A stretch of DNA of 64,000 nucleotides from Cellvibrio sp. 79 (GCA_003056245.1 MVDH01000006.1:1-64000), one strand, 5' to 3'. Shown: positions 16,332 to 26,400, counted from the stretch's first letter. Program-made: numbers and translations. Notes: generated from the letters alone by a model not told the origin.

Positions 16332-19300
16332 CTAAATCGTTTTGATACTTGTCACAGCTTTAAAATTTTCTTCATTTTCTTTTTCTTTATCTATGCAAAC
16401 AGTTTTTACAGAGTAATTTTTTTTAGAATAGGCATATAAAACAGGAACAAAAAAGAGACAAAGGATTGTAGATAGAATGAGCCCCCCAATGACGGCAAAA
16501 GCCATCGGCTTGCGAAACGCAGAATCATCAATAAATCCAAAACAAATAGGCAGCATTCCAGCAATCATCGCACAGCTTGTCATAATAATTGGCTTGGCGC
16601 GTTTTACGCATGCCTCAATCGCTGCCGACGCTGGATCCAACCCAAGACGACAATATTTTTCTGCCTGCTCAATAATTAGTATTGAATTCTTGGTAGCGAT
16701 TCCTGCCAACATGATAATGCCGATCATTGACGGTAAACAAAGCATACTGTCGCTTATCACCAAAGCAATCAGCGCCCCGCCAAGCGAAAGAGGAATTGCA
16801 CATAAAATAATTATCGGCTGGATAAAATCTTTAAACAAAATTGCCAACAAGCAATACAGGCCAAGCACACCCATTATCAGCGCCATTTTAAATCCATGGC
16901 CTAATTCCGCCATGGTCTCCTCATCCCCTCCTGTGACTAGATTTACATTTGAGGGCAATGAAATAATCGAGGGCAACTGTAATGCTTTTTCCAATGCATC
17001 ACCCAGGGGCAGGTCGATCAGGTCGGCGGAAATCGATATGTAGCGCTTTCGATCATAACGATCAATAGACACCGGACCACTAATTTGTTCTACTTCTGCA
17101 ATTGTGCCCAGTGGAACAAGACCATGAGGCGATATTATTGGAAAATTTTTTAAGTCATTGATAGTCCCTCGCGATGATTTAAAAAATTGCAACTGAATTG
17201 GAACTTGTCGATCCTCGAAATAAAGCCTTGGTGCGAGCTCCTCATATTGGCCAATTGTTAAAAGTCTTATTGTTTCAGCAATGTGATCAGTAGAAATTCC
17301 AACGTTTGCGATCAAATTGAAATTCGGTCTAATTGCAATCTCCGGCTTATCCAAAAGCCCCATTGAACTAACATTTGCTAACCCTGCTACCATCCGCAAT
17401 TCTTTTTGTATTTTAGTTGCTGCCTCTTTGATGCTTGCGCTACTTTCGCTGGTGAGGATAAGTGTTAGTTTTCCGCCCGGACTGGTTTGAGCGAGACCAA
17501 ATCGCGCTCCTGCAATCTCCTTTAATGCAATACTAATAAGCTTTTCTGCTTCCATTTGAGCAATCGTCGAACCATTTTTTTCGAGAAGTACAATAATGTT
17601 TCCCTTCCTTACCTCTCCAGCAAATTTCGCGCCCCGGGTTCCTGATTGAATCCCTCCTATCGTAGAAAAAATCGTATCGGCAAATCCCAATGACATTATT
17701 TTTTTACGTACAGCGGCTTCAATTGTTTCAGAATCGCTAATAGTGCTCCCCGGCTGAAGCTCGAAGTTTATAGATACGTAACCTTTATCCGGCTCAGGAA
17801 TGAAACCTTTGGGAATGTAAGGCACCATGATCAGTGAAAATAAAAATATCGTGAAGAATGCCACTACCAGCAGCCTTTTCCGCGACAAACATGCTGTCAG
17901 CCATTTGCTGTATACAATTTGGAGCTTTCCATACTTTTCATGCGCGTGTGACGGTTGATACTTTATAAAAGTTGCAGCCATCAACGGTATAATCATTCGC
18001 GCCACGAGAAGCGATGCAAATACGGCTACTGAAGCAGTCCAACCGAATTCACGAAAAAATAATCCCGATATACCCGGCATAAGTGCCGTAGGAAGAAACA
18101 CAACAATTAACGCAAGACTGGTGGCGATAACAGCGAGAGCTATATCATTTACCGCAACCTCCACTGCAAATTTTATTGAATGTTTCTTCGTAATATGCTT
18201 ATCAATATTTTCAATTTCTACGATTGCATCATCAATTAGAATTCCAATCACCATTGCCAGTGCCAGCAAAGTGATGCTATTGAGCGAAAAACCAAACCAA
18301 TGCATAACAGCAAATGTTGGCAAGATTGACAGGGGAATTGCTACCGCGGAGATTAATGTTGACCTTATGTCACGAAGAAAAATAAAGACCACAATCAACG
18401 AGAGAATAATTCCCTCATAGATCATGCGCATTGATCCTTCATACTGCTGGCGCGTGTAATCAACATTACTATGCACCCGCTGAATAGTAAATGCAGGGTG
18501 CGCAGCTACAAAATTCTGTAGCGTTTTCTCAACTTCATCCGCAAGGATAGATTCATCATATCCCTTAGCCCTGTAAACTTTGAAAGCAACAACTTTTTCG
18601 CCCTGCAACAACACCAATTGCGATCGATCAGCAGTGACATCTTCAATATCGGCAATTTGCCCCAACACAACCAGATTTCCATCAGGTAGTGAAACAGGTA
18701 AATCACGAAGCTGATTTGCTTGCTGTAGGGAAGCCGTTGCCCGGATGGATTGCTCTGATTGCCCGGATATACGTCCGGCATTGGTATCCTGGATGTTTCT
18801 TTTGATTGAATTGCTAATTTCAGCAGGAGAAAGATTTAAAGACGCAAGCACGACAGGATCAAATGTTATTTTAATTTCACGATTTACACCGCCAACTCGC
18901 TCAAACCTGCCTACACCTGACACTCCGGAAATCAATTTGCTGATTGTATTATCCACAAACCAGGATAATGACTCCTCATCCATATCACTATGTAAAATGG
19001 AATAAGTGACTATCGGTTGGTTGCTCGCCAATATGGCTTTTACCACCGGCGCCTGGATAGTTAGCGGAAGCTCTGGTCGAATGCGCTCTATTGCGTCTTT
19101 TGTTTCAATTAATGCATCAGTCAACTGTTTTTGAATTTCAAATTCACAATCAATCTTGACGATACCATCACTAATCGATGTCCGCATGTGCTTTAAATAT
19201 TGGATTGCAGCGAGCGCATTTTCCGCTTTTCTCGCGACTTGCGCTTCCAGTTGGGATGGGGTCGCCCCCGGCTGCGAAATTGTGATGGTAACTGTTGGTA

Positions 19301-19424
19301 AATCGATATCAGGAAGGTTCTGCAATGGCATCTGGTTAAATCCCCAGACACCCGCGATCGATAACAGGAAAAAAAACATCGCCGATGGAATCGGATTGGA
19401 AAGCGACCATGTAGCAAGCTTCAT
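16332..19424 (-). CDS. RND efflux pump permease (HAE-1 type)
   Basis: A 1,030-residue inner-membrane pump with 12 predicted helices and two large periplasmic loops. The N-terminus after helix 1 (MPLQNLPDIDLPTVTI) and the following QVARKAENAL are standard RND features. The helix-4 proton-relay acids are in IGILIDDAIVEIENI, and the second half repeats the layout with GIATKNSILIIEQ. It lies 12 nt after the adaptor gene. No outer-membrane factor gene is nearby, so it would use a TolC-type channel encoded elsewhere. Sharing strand and AT-rich composition with the lipid operon suggests it moves that product, though a drug-efflux role cannot be excluded. Confidence 0.92.
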   Translation of the reverse strand: MKLATWSLSNPIPSAMFFFLLSIAGVWGFNQMPLQNLPDIDLPTVTITISQPGATPSQLEAQVARKAENALAAIQYLKHMRTSISDGIVKIDCEFEIQKQLTDALIETKDAIERIRPELPLTIQAPVVKAILASNQPIVTYSILHSDMDEESLSWFVDNTISKLISGVSGVGRFERVGGVNREIKITFDPVVLASLNLSPAEISNSIKRNIQDTNAGRISGQSEQSIRATASLQQANQLRDLPVSLPDGNLVVLGQIADIEDVTADRSQLVLLQGEKVVAFKVYRAKGYDESILADEVEKTLQNFVAAHPAFTIQRVHSNVDYTRQQYEGSMRMIYEGIILSLIVVFIFLRDIRSTLISAVAIPLSILPTFAVMHWFGFSLNSITLLALAMVIGILIDDAIVEIENIDKHITKKHSIKFAVEVAVNDIALAVIATSLALIVVFLPTALMPGISGLFFREFGWTASVAVFASLLVARMIIPLMAATFIKYQPSHAHEKYGKLQIVYSKWLTACLSRKRLLVVAFFTIFLFSLIMVPYIPKGFIPEPDKGYVSINFELQPGSTISDSETIEAAVRKKIMSLGFADTIFSTIGGIQSGTRGAKFAGEVRKGNIIVLLEKNGSTIAQMEAEKLISIALKEIAGARFGLAQTSPGGKLTLILTSESSASIKEAATKIQKELRMVAGLANVSSMGLLDKPEIAIRPNFNLIANVGISTDHIAETIRLLTIGQYEELAPRLYFEDRQVPIQLQFFKSSRGTINDLKNFPIISPHGLVPLGTIAEVEQISGPVSIDRYDRKRYISISADLIDLPLGDALEKALQLPSIISLPSNVNLVTGGDEETMAELGHGFKMALIMGVLGLYCLLAILFKDFIQPIIILCAIPLSLGGALIALVISDSMLCLPSMIGIIMLAGIATKNSILIIEQAEKYCRLGLDPASAAIEACVKRAKPIIMTSCAMIAGMLPICFGFIDDSAFRKPMAFAVIGGLILSTILCLFFVPVLYAYSKKNYSVKTVCIDKEKENEENFKAVTSIKTI

Positions 19425-19436
19425 TCTATATCCTTA

Positions 19437-20513
19437 TTAGTTACGAATAACGTTGACTACATCACCTTCATTTAATAAGCCAGCACCATTCATTACAAGC
19501 AAATCAGTTGTTACAATTGTTGAAATAATCTCCACATCCGTGCCATTTCGCTGCCCGACTGAAACAGGTGCCATATGAATTTTTGACGTTGCGTTTTCCT
19601 GTATTATTTTTGCGACAAACGTTTTTCCATCGCGCAATATCACGCTCTTTTCTGGCACTGAAATTAATGTGCGGTCATTCAAAACAACTTGTCCACCGAG
19701 AAACATACCCGCTTTTAGAACGTCGCCTTGCGGCAGAGCAACATTGATGGATGCAAGGCGGGTCGACAGGTTCACTGCTGGATCAATTCTGGACACTACT
19801 CCATTAATTTTAGATCCCTCAGGGCCATCTACTAACACTGCCTGCCCGGGTTTGATTTCAGATATCACGGAGGATTGAAATTGCCCTCTCCACTCCAGCT
19901 GCCCTTTTCTGATAAGCCTGAACAACTCAGAACCAACCGTTACCACCTGCCCTAACGATGCCAATCGAGCACTGACAATCCCATCATCAGGGGCTTGAAT
20001 TGTTGTCAGGCGAATTTCATTTTCCAAAAATTCTCGATTCGCCGCAATTTCTTGCTGCTGGGCCAGGGAGATTTCATAGTGAGCAACAATTTGATCGATC
20101 TCCTGATCGCTTATACTTTCCTTTTCTTTAAGCTTTAACGCCCTGTCACGATTTGATTTGGCCTGACTCAGGTTAACGTCGGCCTGGCGTAGCTGCGCAT
20201 CAGCAGAACGTATTCTGGCTTGAATTGATGCATTCGATAATTTTGCAACTATTTGCCCTTTTTTTACGCGATCACCCACATCAACATTCAATGAGACAAT
20301 TGATTGCCCTGCTATTTGGCTGGCCAATATAGCTTCTTGCCAGGGTGCAACTTCACCTGTAGCAGAAATGGTTTTTTTCCAGGTAACAACTTTGGGGGAG
20401 ACGCTGGTAACAGCAATAGTCGCTGGCGCTGACGGGGGAGATTGAGAACTTTTTACGGAGTAGGACAAAATACCTAAAAGAAAAATGAACCCATAACTAA
20501 GAGGTTTGACCAT
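19437..20513 (-). CDS. RND efflux membrane fusion protein (adaptor)
   Basis: A 358-residue periplasmic adaptor. A hydrophobic N-terminal segment (about 5-20) serves as signal or anchor and there is no lipobox. The first half-lipoyl piece (SQIAGQSIVSLNVDVGDRVKKGQIVAKL) is near residue 65, then a coiled-coil hairpin rich in Ala/Gln/Asp (about 95-160). The second half-lipoyl piece (IQAPDDGIVSARLASLGQVV) is near 170, followed by beta-barrel and membrane-proximal domains. It is the first gene of the pump pair and bridges the pump to an outer-membrane channel. No regulator gene is adjacent. Confidence 0.9.
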   Translation of the reverse strand: MVKPLSYGFIFLLGILSYSVKSSQSPPSAPATIAVTSVSPKVVTWKKTISATGEVAPWQEAILASQIAGQSIVSLNVDVGDRVKKGQIVAKLSNASIQARIRSADAQLRQADVNLSQAKSNRDRALKLKEKESISDQEIDQIVAHYEISLAQQQEIAANREFLENEIRLTTIQAPDDGIVSARLASLGQVVTVGSELFRLIRKGQLEWRGQFQSSVISEIKPGQAVLVDGPEGSKINGVVSRIDPAVNLSTRLASINVALPQGDVLKAGMFLGGQVVLNDRTLISVPEKSVILRDGKTFVAKIIQENATSKIHMAPVSVGQRNGTDVEIISTIVTTDLLVMNGAGLLNEGDVVNVIRN

Positions 20514-20832
20514 GTGTCTATCCGTGAGAAAGCATTAACCTTATGCGTAAATCCCAATATGAACTGGAACGAGTTCAACTGTGTCTGTAACGAAATTGTC
20601 ATTTAATTTTTTCTTTCGGTCAATAGTCCATTTACAGGGATTTTCACATGAGTATTTAAACTGTCGACTGTGTACTAATTTGCTTCCAATATTACCTGTG
20701 ATGAAGCCATCCAAATTTAAAAAACATCAATCGCCAGATATAAAGGTTCGCAGGCTATCCCCACCTTAATACAGATTCATTTGCCGGATTAATTTTACGA
20801 CAAATATTCAGTCATCAATAAAAGTATATTGA
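20514..20832. other. Spacer upstream of the RND adaptor
   Basis: 319 nt with only a weak 62-codon plus-strand frame that has no ribosome site or recognisable motif. A short dyad, GAACT-N6-AGTTC, at 20561-20576 lies about 50 nt upstream of the adaptor start and could be an operator for a regulator not encoded here. The rest shows nothing I can support. Confidence 0.4.
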
Positions 20833-21360
20833 TTATGGAAAAGCATGCGTCAGCAGGCGTTTCACTTCTTGAGATAACTGCTGCTCCGCAAGTGCACCTT
20901 CTGTTTTAGCTTGTATAAAAGTGATGCTGGAAGTGCTATCGCGCGAGGATTTTAGTTTTAAAACAATTCCACCATTTTTAATTAACTGCAATTCAATTAA
21001 TGGAGCTACCTCATCATCAGGCATCGCCTGAAATCCGTATTTATCAATAATTACCGATTGCAAGCCCTCAATTTTTCCATGCTCATGCAGTACATTTTCG
21101 ACCACAGCAGTCATTGAAAAACCAGGATTATTAGTCGCAATTGCCGATTCAATATCTTTTGCAATGCCCTCATCAATAGCGATACCAATTGCAACATCTG
21201 CACCACCTAACACTGAATCCATCATAATGCCGGCTGCACTCCCCCGCCCGGTGAAATATAAAGATTGGCGTTCTCCGTAGGTGACTTGAACTGGTGGAGT
21301 GCGGGTTTGGATGCATGAGACAATTAAACAACAAGTGATGAGTAATAAAATAATTCGCAT
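20833..21360 (-). CDS. Hypothetical lipoprotein
   Basis: A 175-residue protein with a lipoprotein signal: a short hydrophobic stretch ending in LIVSC, with the lipid-bearing Cys at residue 16. The following residues (Ile, Gln) do not include the +2 Asp that favours inner-membrane retention, so outer-membrane sorting is likely. A glycine-rich segment near residue 40-60 (GRGSAAGIMMDSVLGGADVAIG) may be a short membrane-associated helix pair. The rest is mixed alpha/beta. I do not recognise the family. It is AT-rich like its neighbours and stands alone between the pump genes and the toxin locus. Confidence 0.7.
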   Translation of the reverse strand: MRIILLLITCCLIVSCIQTRTPPVQVTYGERQSLYFTGRGSAAGIMMDSVLGGADVAIGIAIDEGIAKDIESAIATNNPGFSMTAVVENVLHEHGKIEGLQSVIIDKYGFQAMPDDEVAPLIELQLIKNGGIVLKLKSSRDSTSSITFIQAKTEGALAEQQLSQEVKRLLTHAFP

Positions 21361-21717
21361 GGTTTTAATCTTAATATTGTTGATTTGGTTTTCGGTGGTG
21401 GGGTTTAATTTTAGGTGATATTGATAGATTATCTAAATAATCAGGATCTATAAATTGTTTTATGGGATTAATGCGTGCATATGTGCCCTCGCCCATCTAG
21501 CCGCCTGACTGTCACCATATAATATCCAGCACGCTGCCCAAGGCAGTGCCTCATCGCCGAATCCATACAGACAATTATTATCGTTGGCTGAGCGGACGCA
21601 TCAATCTTGTTACAATAAAAACACCTGAACAATTGATATTTGAGTTGCGGTTCGCTCGACGCTGCCTGGAAAGCGGCGCAGTACCTCCTAACGTCATGCC
21701 CCAAACCGGTAAATAAT
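21361..21717. other. Spacer with no supported gene
   Basis: 357 nt between the lipoprotein gene and the divergent immunity-like gene. Two minus-strand frames overlap here (about 21468-21790), both starting at weak codons and without ribosome sites. Their translations look unlike folded proteins. A small hairpin (CGCTG-N6-AGCGGCG-like, around 21658-21675) precedes the immunity-like gene. Otherwise I see nothing I can name. Confidence 0.4.
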
Positions 21718-22326
21718 ATGCTTTACACTTTAATTTCAGATTCCAAACATTATCGTGGTGCGGTGATTGATAGCGATTTTGTAGCTTCACAGGTGGGCGG
21801 GTTGCGAGATGGCAGGCTGAATGATCGTATTGATGTCAATCACCAACCGCGCAGTTGGCAAGGTGTTTTTTCAACCCCGATTCCAGTTCGTTTTCCTGCT
21901 TTCAATCAGGAGGATAAAAACAAAGCCATTCCTGATATCGCTGAATTTCAAGGGCGTTTATTTCTTAATGAGAAAGCCTACAGCGCACTAAAGCAATTTA
22001 TTGAAAAAGATGGCGACTTGATTCCCGCGATAAGCGAAAGTGGCAATGGCTATATATTTACTCCGTTACGCAAGGCAGAGGATGTTGACGCACTAGATAA
22101 AAAGCTTAATAAAAAAAGTGATTGGGGGGATGTGGAGCACTTGGTATTTATTGAGGAAAAATTAAAATCTTTTTCATTGTTTCGTGCTGACTACACTAAC
22201 TGCATGAATCTTTACTGCCAAGAGACTATTAAAAATGCCATAGCTAATAATGATCTTTCTGGCCTGTACATCACTAATGATCTAGCCAATATTTTTCCCG
22301 AGGGTAGCGCTAGTTTGCGCAATTGA
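21718..22326 (+). CDS. Hypothetical protein, immunity-protein-like (Imm11/Imm43 type)
   Basis: I start this at the ATG at 21718 (202 residues) because the residues before it are low-quality and begin at a TTG; GGTAAA precedes the ATG by about 6 nt. The soluble protein has an N-terminal YTLISD strand, an aromatic-Pro middle region (IPVRFPAFNQ), and a C-terminal segment SLFRADYTNCMNLYCQETIKNAIANN followed by GLYI. This ending resembles DUF1629-type immunity proteins, in which a late 'activated region then L-x-G-hydrophobic' strand closes the fold. It lies 1.1 kb from the RHS gene's 3' end and on the opposite strand, like an orphan immunity gene. The family call is tentative. Confidence 0.6.
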   Translation: MLYTLISDSKHYRGAVIDSDFVASQVGGLRDGRLNDRIDVNHQPRSWQGVFSTPIPVRFPAFNQEDKNKAIPDIAEFQGRLFLNEKAYSALKQFIEKDGDLIPAISESGNGYIFTPLRKAEDVDALDKKLNKKSDWGDVEHLVFIEEKLKSFSLFRADYTNCMNLYCQETIKNAIANNDLSGLYITNDLANIFPEGSASLRN

Positions 22327-22372
22327 AGGTTCAAGCCATGACACTTTCGAAAGCTCATTCGCTTGTAGATTA

Positions 22373-22397
22373 GCTGCGCAAGCTCAGCTTGCGCAGC
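22373..22397. terminator. Perfect 12-bp inverted repeat between convergent genes
   Basis: GCTGCGCAAGCT pairs perfectly with AGCTTGCGCAGC around a single central base. It lies between the ends of the immunity-like gene (plus) and the 85-residue gene (minus), where a bidirectional terminator is expected. The T run after it is weak (AATTTTTC about 10 nt later). Confidence 0.55.
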
Positions 22398-22423
22398 ACA
22401 CCTTAATTTTTCAATAATTATAT

Positions 22424-22681
22424 TTATGCCTTTTCAGCCAAATACATTAATCGCTTTTTAAAATACTGCGACCGTTTAATCAACTCTGCCGAAAATCGCT
22501 GCGCTCCATGAACAGAACTTTGAAAAATATCACCATCGGATTGAATAAAAAGACTGGATGCTTCACAAAAGAAAGCACAGTAATCATCAAACTCACCATA
22601 TTGATCACAAAGCGCTACCAATTCTTGCTTTATTGATCGGGTTCTATTTTCAGGTGATTCGCTGTCATTAAATTCCCACAT
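22424..22681 (-). CDS. Hypothetical 85-residue helical protein
   Basis: This small acidic protein begins MWEFNDSESPENRT and is predicted mostly helical, with two cysteines and a basic C-terminal helix (RSQYFKKRLMYLAEKA). A good ribosome site, GAGGGA, sits about 7 nt before the ATG at 22681, so it is a real gene. I do not recognise it. Its size, soluble helical character and position downstream of a polymorphic toxin gene fit an orphan immunity protein, but no family motif confirms that. Confidence 0.6.
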   Translation of the reverse strand: MWEFNDSESPENRTRSIKQELVALCDQYGEFDDYCAFFCEASSLFIQSDGDIFQSSVHGAQRFSAELIKRSQYFKKRLMYLAEKA

Positions 22682-22702
22682 AACTATTCCCTCAGTTAAT
22701 AA

Positions 22703-22816
22703 TTAGATTGTTTCCTTTTTAGTCGTATCAATTGTTTTGCGGATTTTAAAATAAACTGCGTGAGAAATTATTGAGGGAGTTTTTTCTGTGGGAAGATATA
22801 AAGAATGACGAGCCAT
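22703..22816 (-). CDS. 37-residue small protein with strong ribosome site
   Basis: A short frame starting MARHSLYLP, with a consensus AGGAGG 6 nt before the ATG at 22816 and another ATG immediately before it. The product is basic, with a central hydrophobic SIISHAVYFKIRK stretch. Longer versions of this frame reading back to 22891 lack a ribosome site. The leader (TTGCTGG... with ACCCGGC and ATGTTGGCAAT) looks like the upstream regions of small ORFs found with phage-satellite or integrative elements. I recall similar small ORFs but cannot verify this without a search. Function unknown. Confidence 0.45.
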   Translation of the reverse strand: MARHSLYLPTEKTPSIISHAVYFKIRKTIDTTKKETI

Positions 22817-22907
22817 CATTGGCCTCCTTGTTTGTTTAAGTATTGCCAACATCCAGTTAGTCGCTGGAAGCCGGGTGTCAACTAGAGCCAAACAAGTAGC
22901 TCCGGGC

Positions 22908-23111
22908 CTATTTCCCTTGCGGGTTTTGTATTAACGCCTCTCCACCCGGCCAAATGGCGGGCGCGACCTTTTTGCGGGCACAAAAAAACCGCAAAAGGCT
23001 ATCGGCTGCGGAAGACCGCTTGTTTGTTCTAGTAGAAAGGAAGTTACTGGGTGAACGTGGACTTGTCAATTGATTATTTTCTGTCGGCAGAACCATAAAA
23101 AACCCTTGCAA
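22908..23111 (-). other. Possible remnant ORF of a phage-satellite-like element
   Basis: A 67-codon minus-strand frame reads SSAADSLLRFFCARKKVAPAIWPGGEAL near its end. The style resembles the short Ash-like ORFs of P4-type satellites. There is no convincing ribosome site, and the DNA holds a hairpin-like stretch rich in GCGGGC/GACCGC (about 22960-23025). I list it as a possible remnant, not a working gene. It lies just upstream of the 37-residue gene on the same strand. Confidence 0.3.
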
Positions 23112-23153
23112 TTTGCTAGGGCTTCATAACTACAAAAACTCTACACTTTTAAT

Positions 23154-23429
23154 TTACTTTTCAGCTTCGAGAAACTTTAGTTTTAAAAGCTCAAATACAT
23201 AATATGAAAAAACCATACCAACCGCCCCGAAGAAGGATTTATATAGAAGCCCAACAAACATAAAAAGAACCATAAAAAGGTATGTTGAAATAATAATTAC
23301 CGTATTTGCTGGTTCTTTTACTCTCAAACTCGCTAAACAGTTATCGCATTCGATCTTTCTTCCAATAAAAAAATATCTAAACATTTTCACGTTAATTTTT
23401 TGTTTACAGAGAGGACAGTTAATTTTCAT
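23154..23429 (-). CDS. Zinc-ribbon two-helix membrane protein, candidate RHS immunity
   Basis: The 91-residue protein starts with a CPLCKQ pair and a second CDNC pair at about residues 29-32, a four-cysteine zinc ribbon. Two hydrophobic helices follow (about 45-62 and 66-85) with a short basic tail. Its ATG lies 6 nt after the stop of the giant RHS gene and has no ribosome site of its own, so translation is probably coupled. Genes in this position usually encode immunity to the toxin tip. Two membrane helices would suit protection against a membrane-acting toxin. The family is not one I can name. Confidence 0.7.
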   Translation of the reverse strand: MKINCPLCKQKINVKMFRYFFIGRKIECDNCLASLRVKEPANTVIIISTYLFMVLFMFVGLLYKSFFGAVGMVFSYYVFELLKLKFLEAEK

Positions 23430-23435
23430 ATTTAC

Positions 23436-26400
23436 TTACATCGCTGGACAATAATTAGGATTTTTCTCACCAGTCAACATAGAGTTCAATCCATCCTGCA
23501 AAGTTAAAGGTGCTTGATCTGCAGCATGCATCAGATCTCCGACTGCAGCCAAATAAGTAGTCCCTGCAGCACCCGCAGCTCCAATTGCACGAGCAGTTAG
23601 CATACCAAACGCGAGACGCCCAAAAACAAATGCTCTACGCTCTAACAATACGTTACCTGCAATATCTGCGGTTAAGCTAGGATTGGCTGCCGCAAGATCC
23701 AAAAACGCAAAAGCACGATTCTGGGCTGTTATAGCCCTTACCTGTGCTTCCTGCCCCAGAAAACCATGCACGCTTAAAGAATGAACTTGTGAACGATAAA
23801 CACCGCGAGGGTAACTTATTCCACCCATTACCAGATCGCGAAGACCAGTGTTAGTAGGACTTTGCCTTCCCGGCACAAAACCAACTTCTAAACCGTATAC
23901 ATCAATAAAGCCTATCGGATTCCCTAACACATACCCAAACGTATTAACCCCTGCCTCCAATCCAATCGGATCAGATTCAATATAACGACCAAGTGTTGGA
24001 TCGTAATCGCGGAAATAATTATACGAATAACCGGTTTCTGCATCTGCATATTGACCAGGGAAACGCAGTGGTTGTTCGATATTACCCTCAACAGTCACTT
24101 CACCAAACGGTGATTGATTTACCGACCATACGATTTGCTGTTGCACATCCAGCAACAGTTGCGGCGTACCCAAATGATCGTTAACGATGAAATAAATATC
24201 ACCCGCTGTGTTGCGTTGGTAATCCACCATCGCAATACGCTGGTTGGCAGCGTAAATATATTCACGAATGGGTGAACCCGTTTCCGTGGTTTCTGCCAGT
24301 AAACGATTATCGGTGTCGTAGTGGAAGTGAATAACGTTTCCATTTACCTGCTTGATAACACGTTGCCCTTTAGCGTTGTATTCATAACCCGCCAAGGTAG
24401 CCGCATTGCCATTTACTTTCACTTGCTCAAGGCGATTGTTGTGGCCAAAAGTTAAAGCCTTGGTTGCAACGTTAGCAGAATCATTAACGATATTACCCAC
24501 AGCGTCGTACCCCAGGGTACGCGTCTGTAATTCACCTTGCTCACTTTCAGTAATTACATCCAGCAAACGGTTGCTGTCTTTCGCGTAGGTGTATTCTTCC
24601 ATGCGATTATTTTGTTCACGCGATTTGCGATTACCCACAGCATCGTATTGGTAGCTGATTACACCATAGCTACCCGATGCATTGGTGAGACGTGATAATT
24701 CGTCGTAACCAAACACCTGGTTCGCTGCCGGTTTGTTGTAATCCGTGATGCTAACGATATTGCTGCGATCATCGTAACCATAAGCGCGGTCATAAATACC
24801 ATCATTCACCGCGCTCTTAATTTGCTGAGTGCGAATTCGATAGTCTTTATCTACACCAATAGCCAGTTGAGCACCGTTGCCATAACTTAAGTTTGCCAAT
24901 GGGCCAAATGGATGATGATTCACTTTGGTCAACAAATGTTGATTATGATTTTTATAGTCAGTATCAACGTTTGATAAACGACCTTGCGCATCGTAGTGAT
25001 AATTCACACGGCGACCACTTGGATATTGCTGCATAACCAATTGGCTGTTGCGATCATAATCGTACACCTGATGGTAGCGAGTACCTTTGATACTGGATTG
25101 CAACTGCGTTACTTGTCCGTAGGCGTTATAGCTGTAGGCTTGCGTACCACTAGCATCATTCACTTTACTAATACGACCAACAGTGTTTGTTGCTTTTTGA
25201 TCGTCATAGTCGTAATGGATGTTGTCTTCATTAGCAGCCGGATAAATAACATCCGTTACGCGGCCAATTGCATCGTAGCGATATTCAGTCAATACGCCGC
25301 GCGCATCACGTTTACTAACCAGATTACCTGCTTCGTCGTATCCGTATTGGGTTTCACCGGTATCAGGACTGATTTGCGCAATTTTGTTACCGAAACCGTT
25401 GTAACGATATTGGGTTGTTAATTGGCGTTGATCAGTAATCGAGGTTACGCGATCAGCATTGTCATAGGTTTGTGCAACAACACCATTGAGTGCATCCGTT
25501 GTGGATTTCAAACGATTCAGCGCATCGTAGGCATAACGGGTGGTATTACCGCGCGCATCCGTTGTTGTATCGCGGTTGCCCGCTTTGTCATAACCAAACC
25601 CGATGGCGTTGCCATCTGCACCGATACTGGAGAGCAAACGCCCTAACTCATCAAAGATTTGTTGATGACTAAATGCGAGCGCGCCGGTTGCATTTGAAAT
25701 AGTTTGGCCGGTGCGGTTACCTTCCAGATCCAAAGTATATTCAATGCGTTCACCCGCTTTATTTTGCTGGGCAACCAGACGGCGAGCATCGTCATACTCA
25801 TACGTGATTTCTTCACCATCCGGTAAAGTCACTGCGCTTACCAAACCCTGGTTGTTGTAATCACTAACACTTGAATAATGGTAAACCGTGGTGCTATCAC
25901 CTTTTTCAGATTTAATAGTTTTACTCGTTAACCAACCACGTGCGTTGTAACTCAGCTCAGTGATTACACCATTAGCATCGCTGACTTTTTCTGGCAGACC
26001 GCGGCTATTTACGTTCAGAACATCGCTGCGATGGCCCAGTGCATTGATAACAGCTTTTTGATTACCTGCATCGTCATATTCAAACTGCGTTACATCAGCT
26101 ACATCGGTACGAGGGCCATCAACTGATGCAAGCAAATTTTGCTGGTTGTAATTGTAATTCCAGACACGCTCCGGATAACGCTTGAAAATTTTATTCACCA
26201 ACGTCAATTCTGCTGTGGTATCACGCTCAATACGCTGCGTCAGTTGTGCCTGATCGTTATATTTAAACGTTACCACTACACCATCCCTGCTAATGGTTTG
26301 CGGCAAGCGCCATTGTTTGTGCCACTCAGTAGCTATACTCCGCTCGCTTTCAGTACCGAGTGCTTCAACACGCAAAGTTTCCAAACCGCGATCATTGTAT

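Noticed and set aside
20581-20769. 62-codon plus-strand frame upstream of the RND adaptor
   Set aside because: No ribosome site, no motif, and atypical residue content.
21468-21790. Two overlapping minus-strand frames upstream of the immunity-like gene
   Set aside because: No plausible start or ribosome site, and no recognisable protein features.
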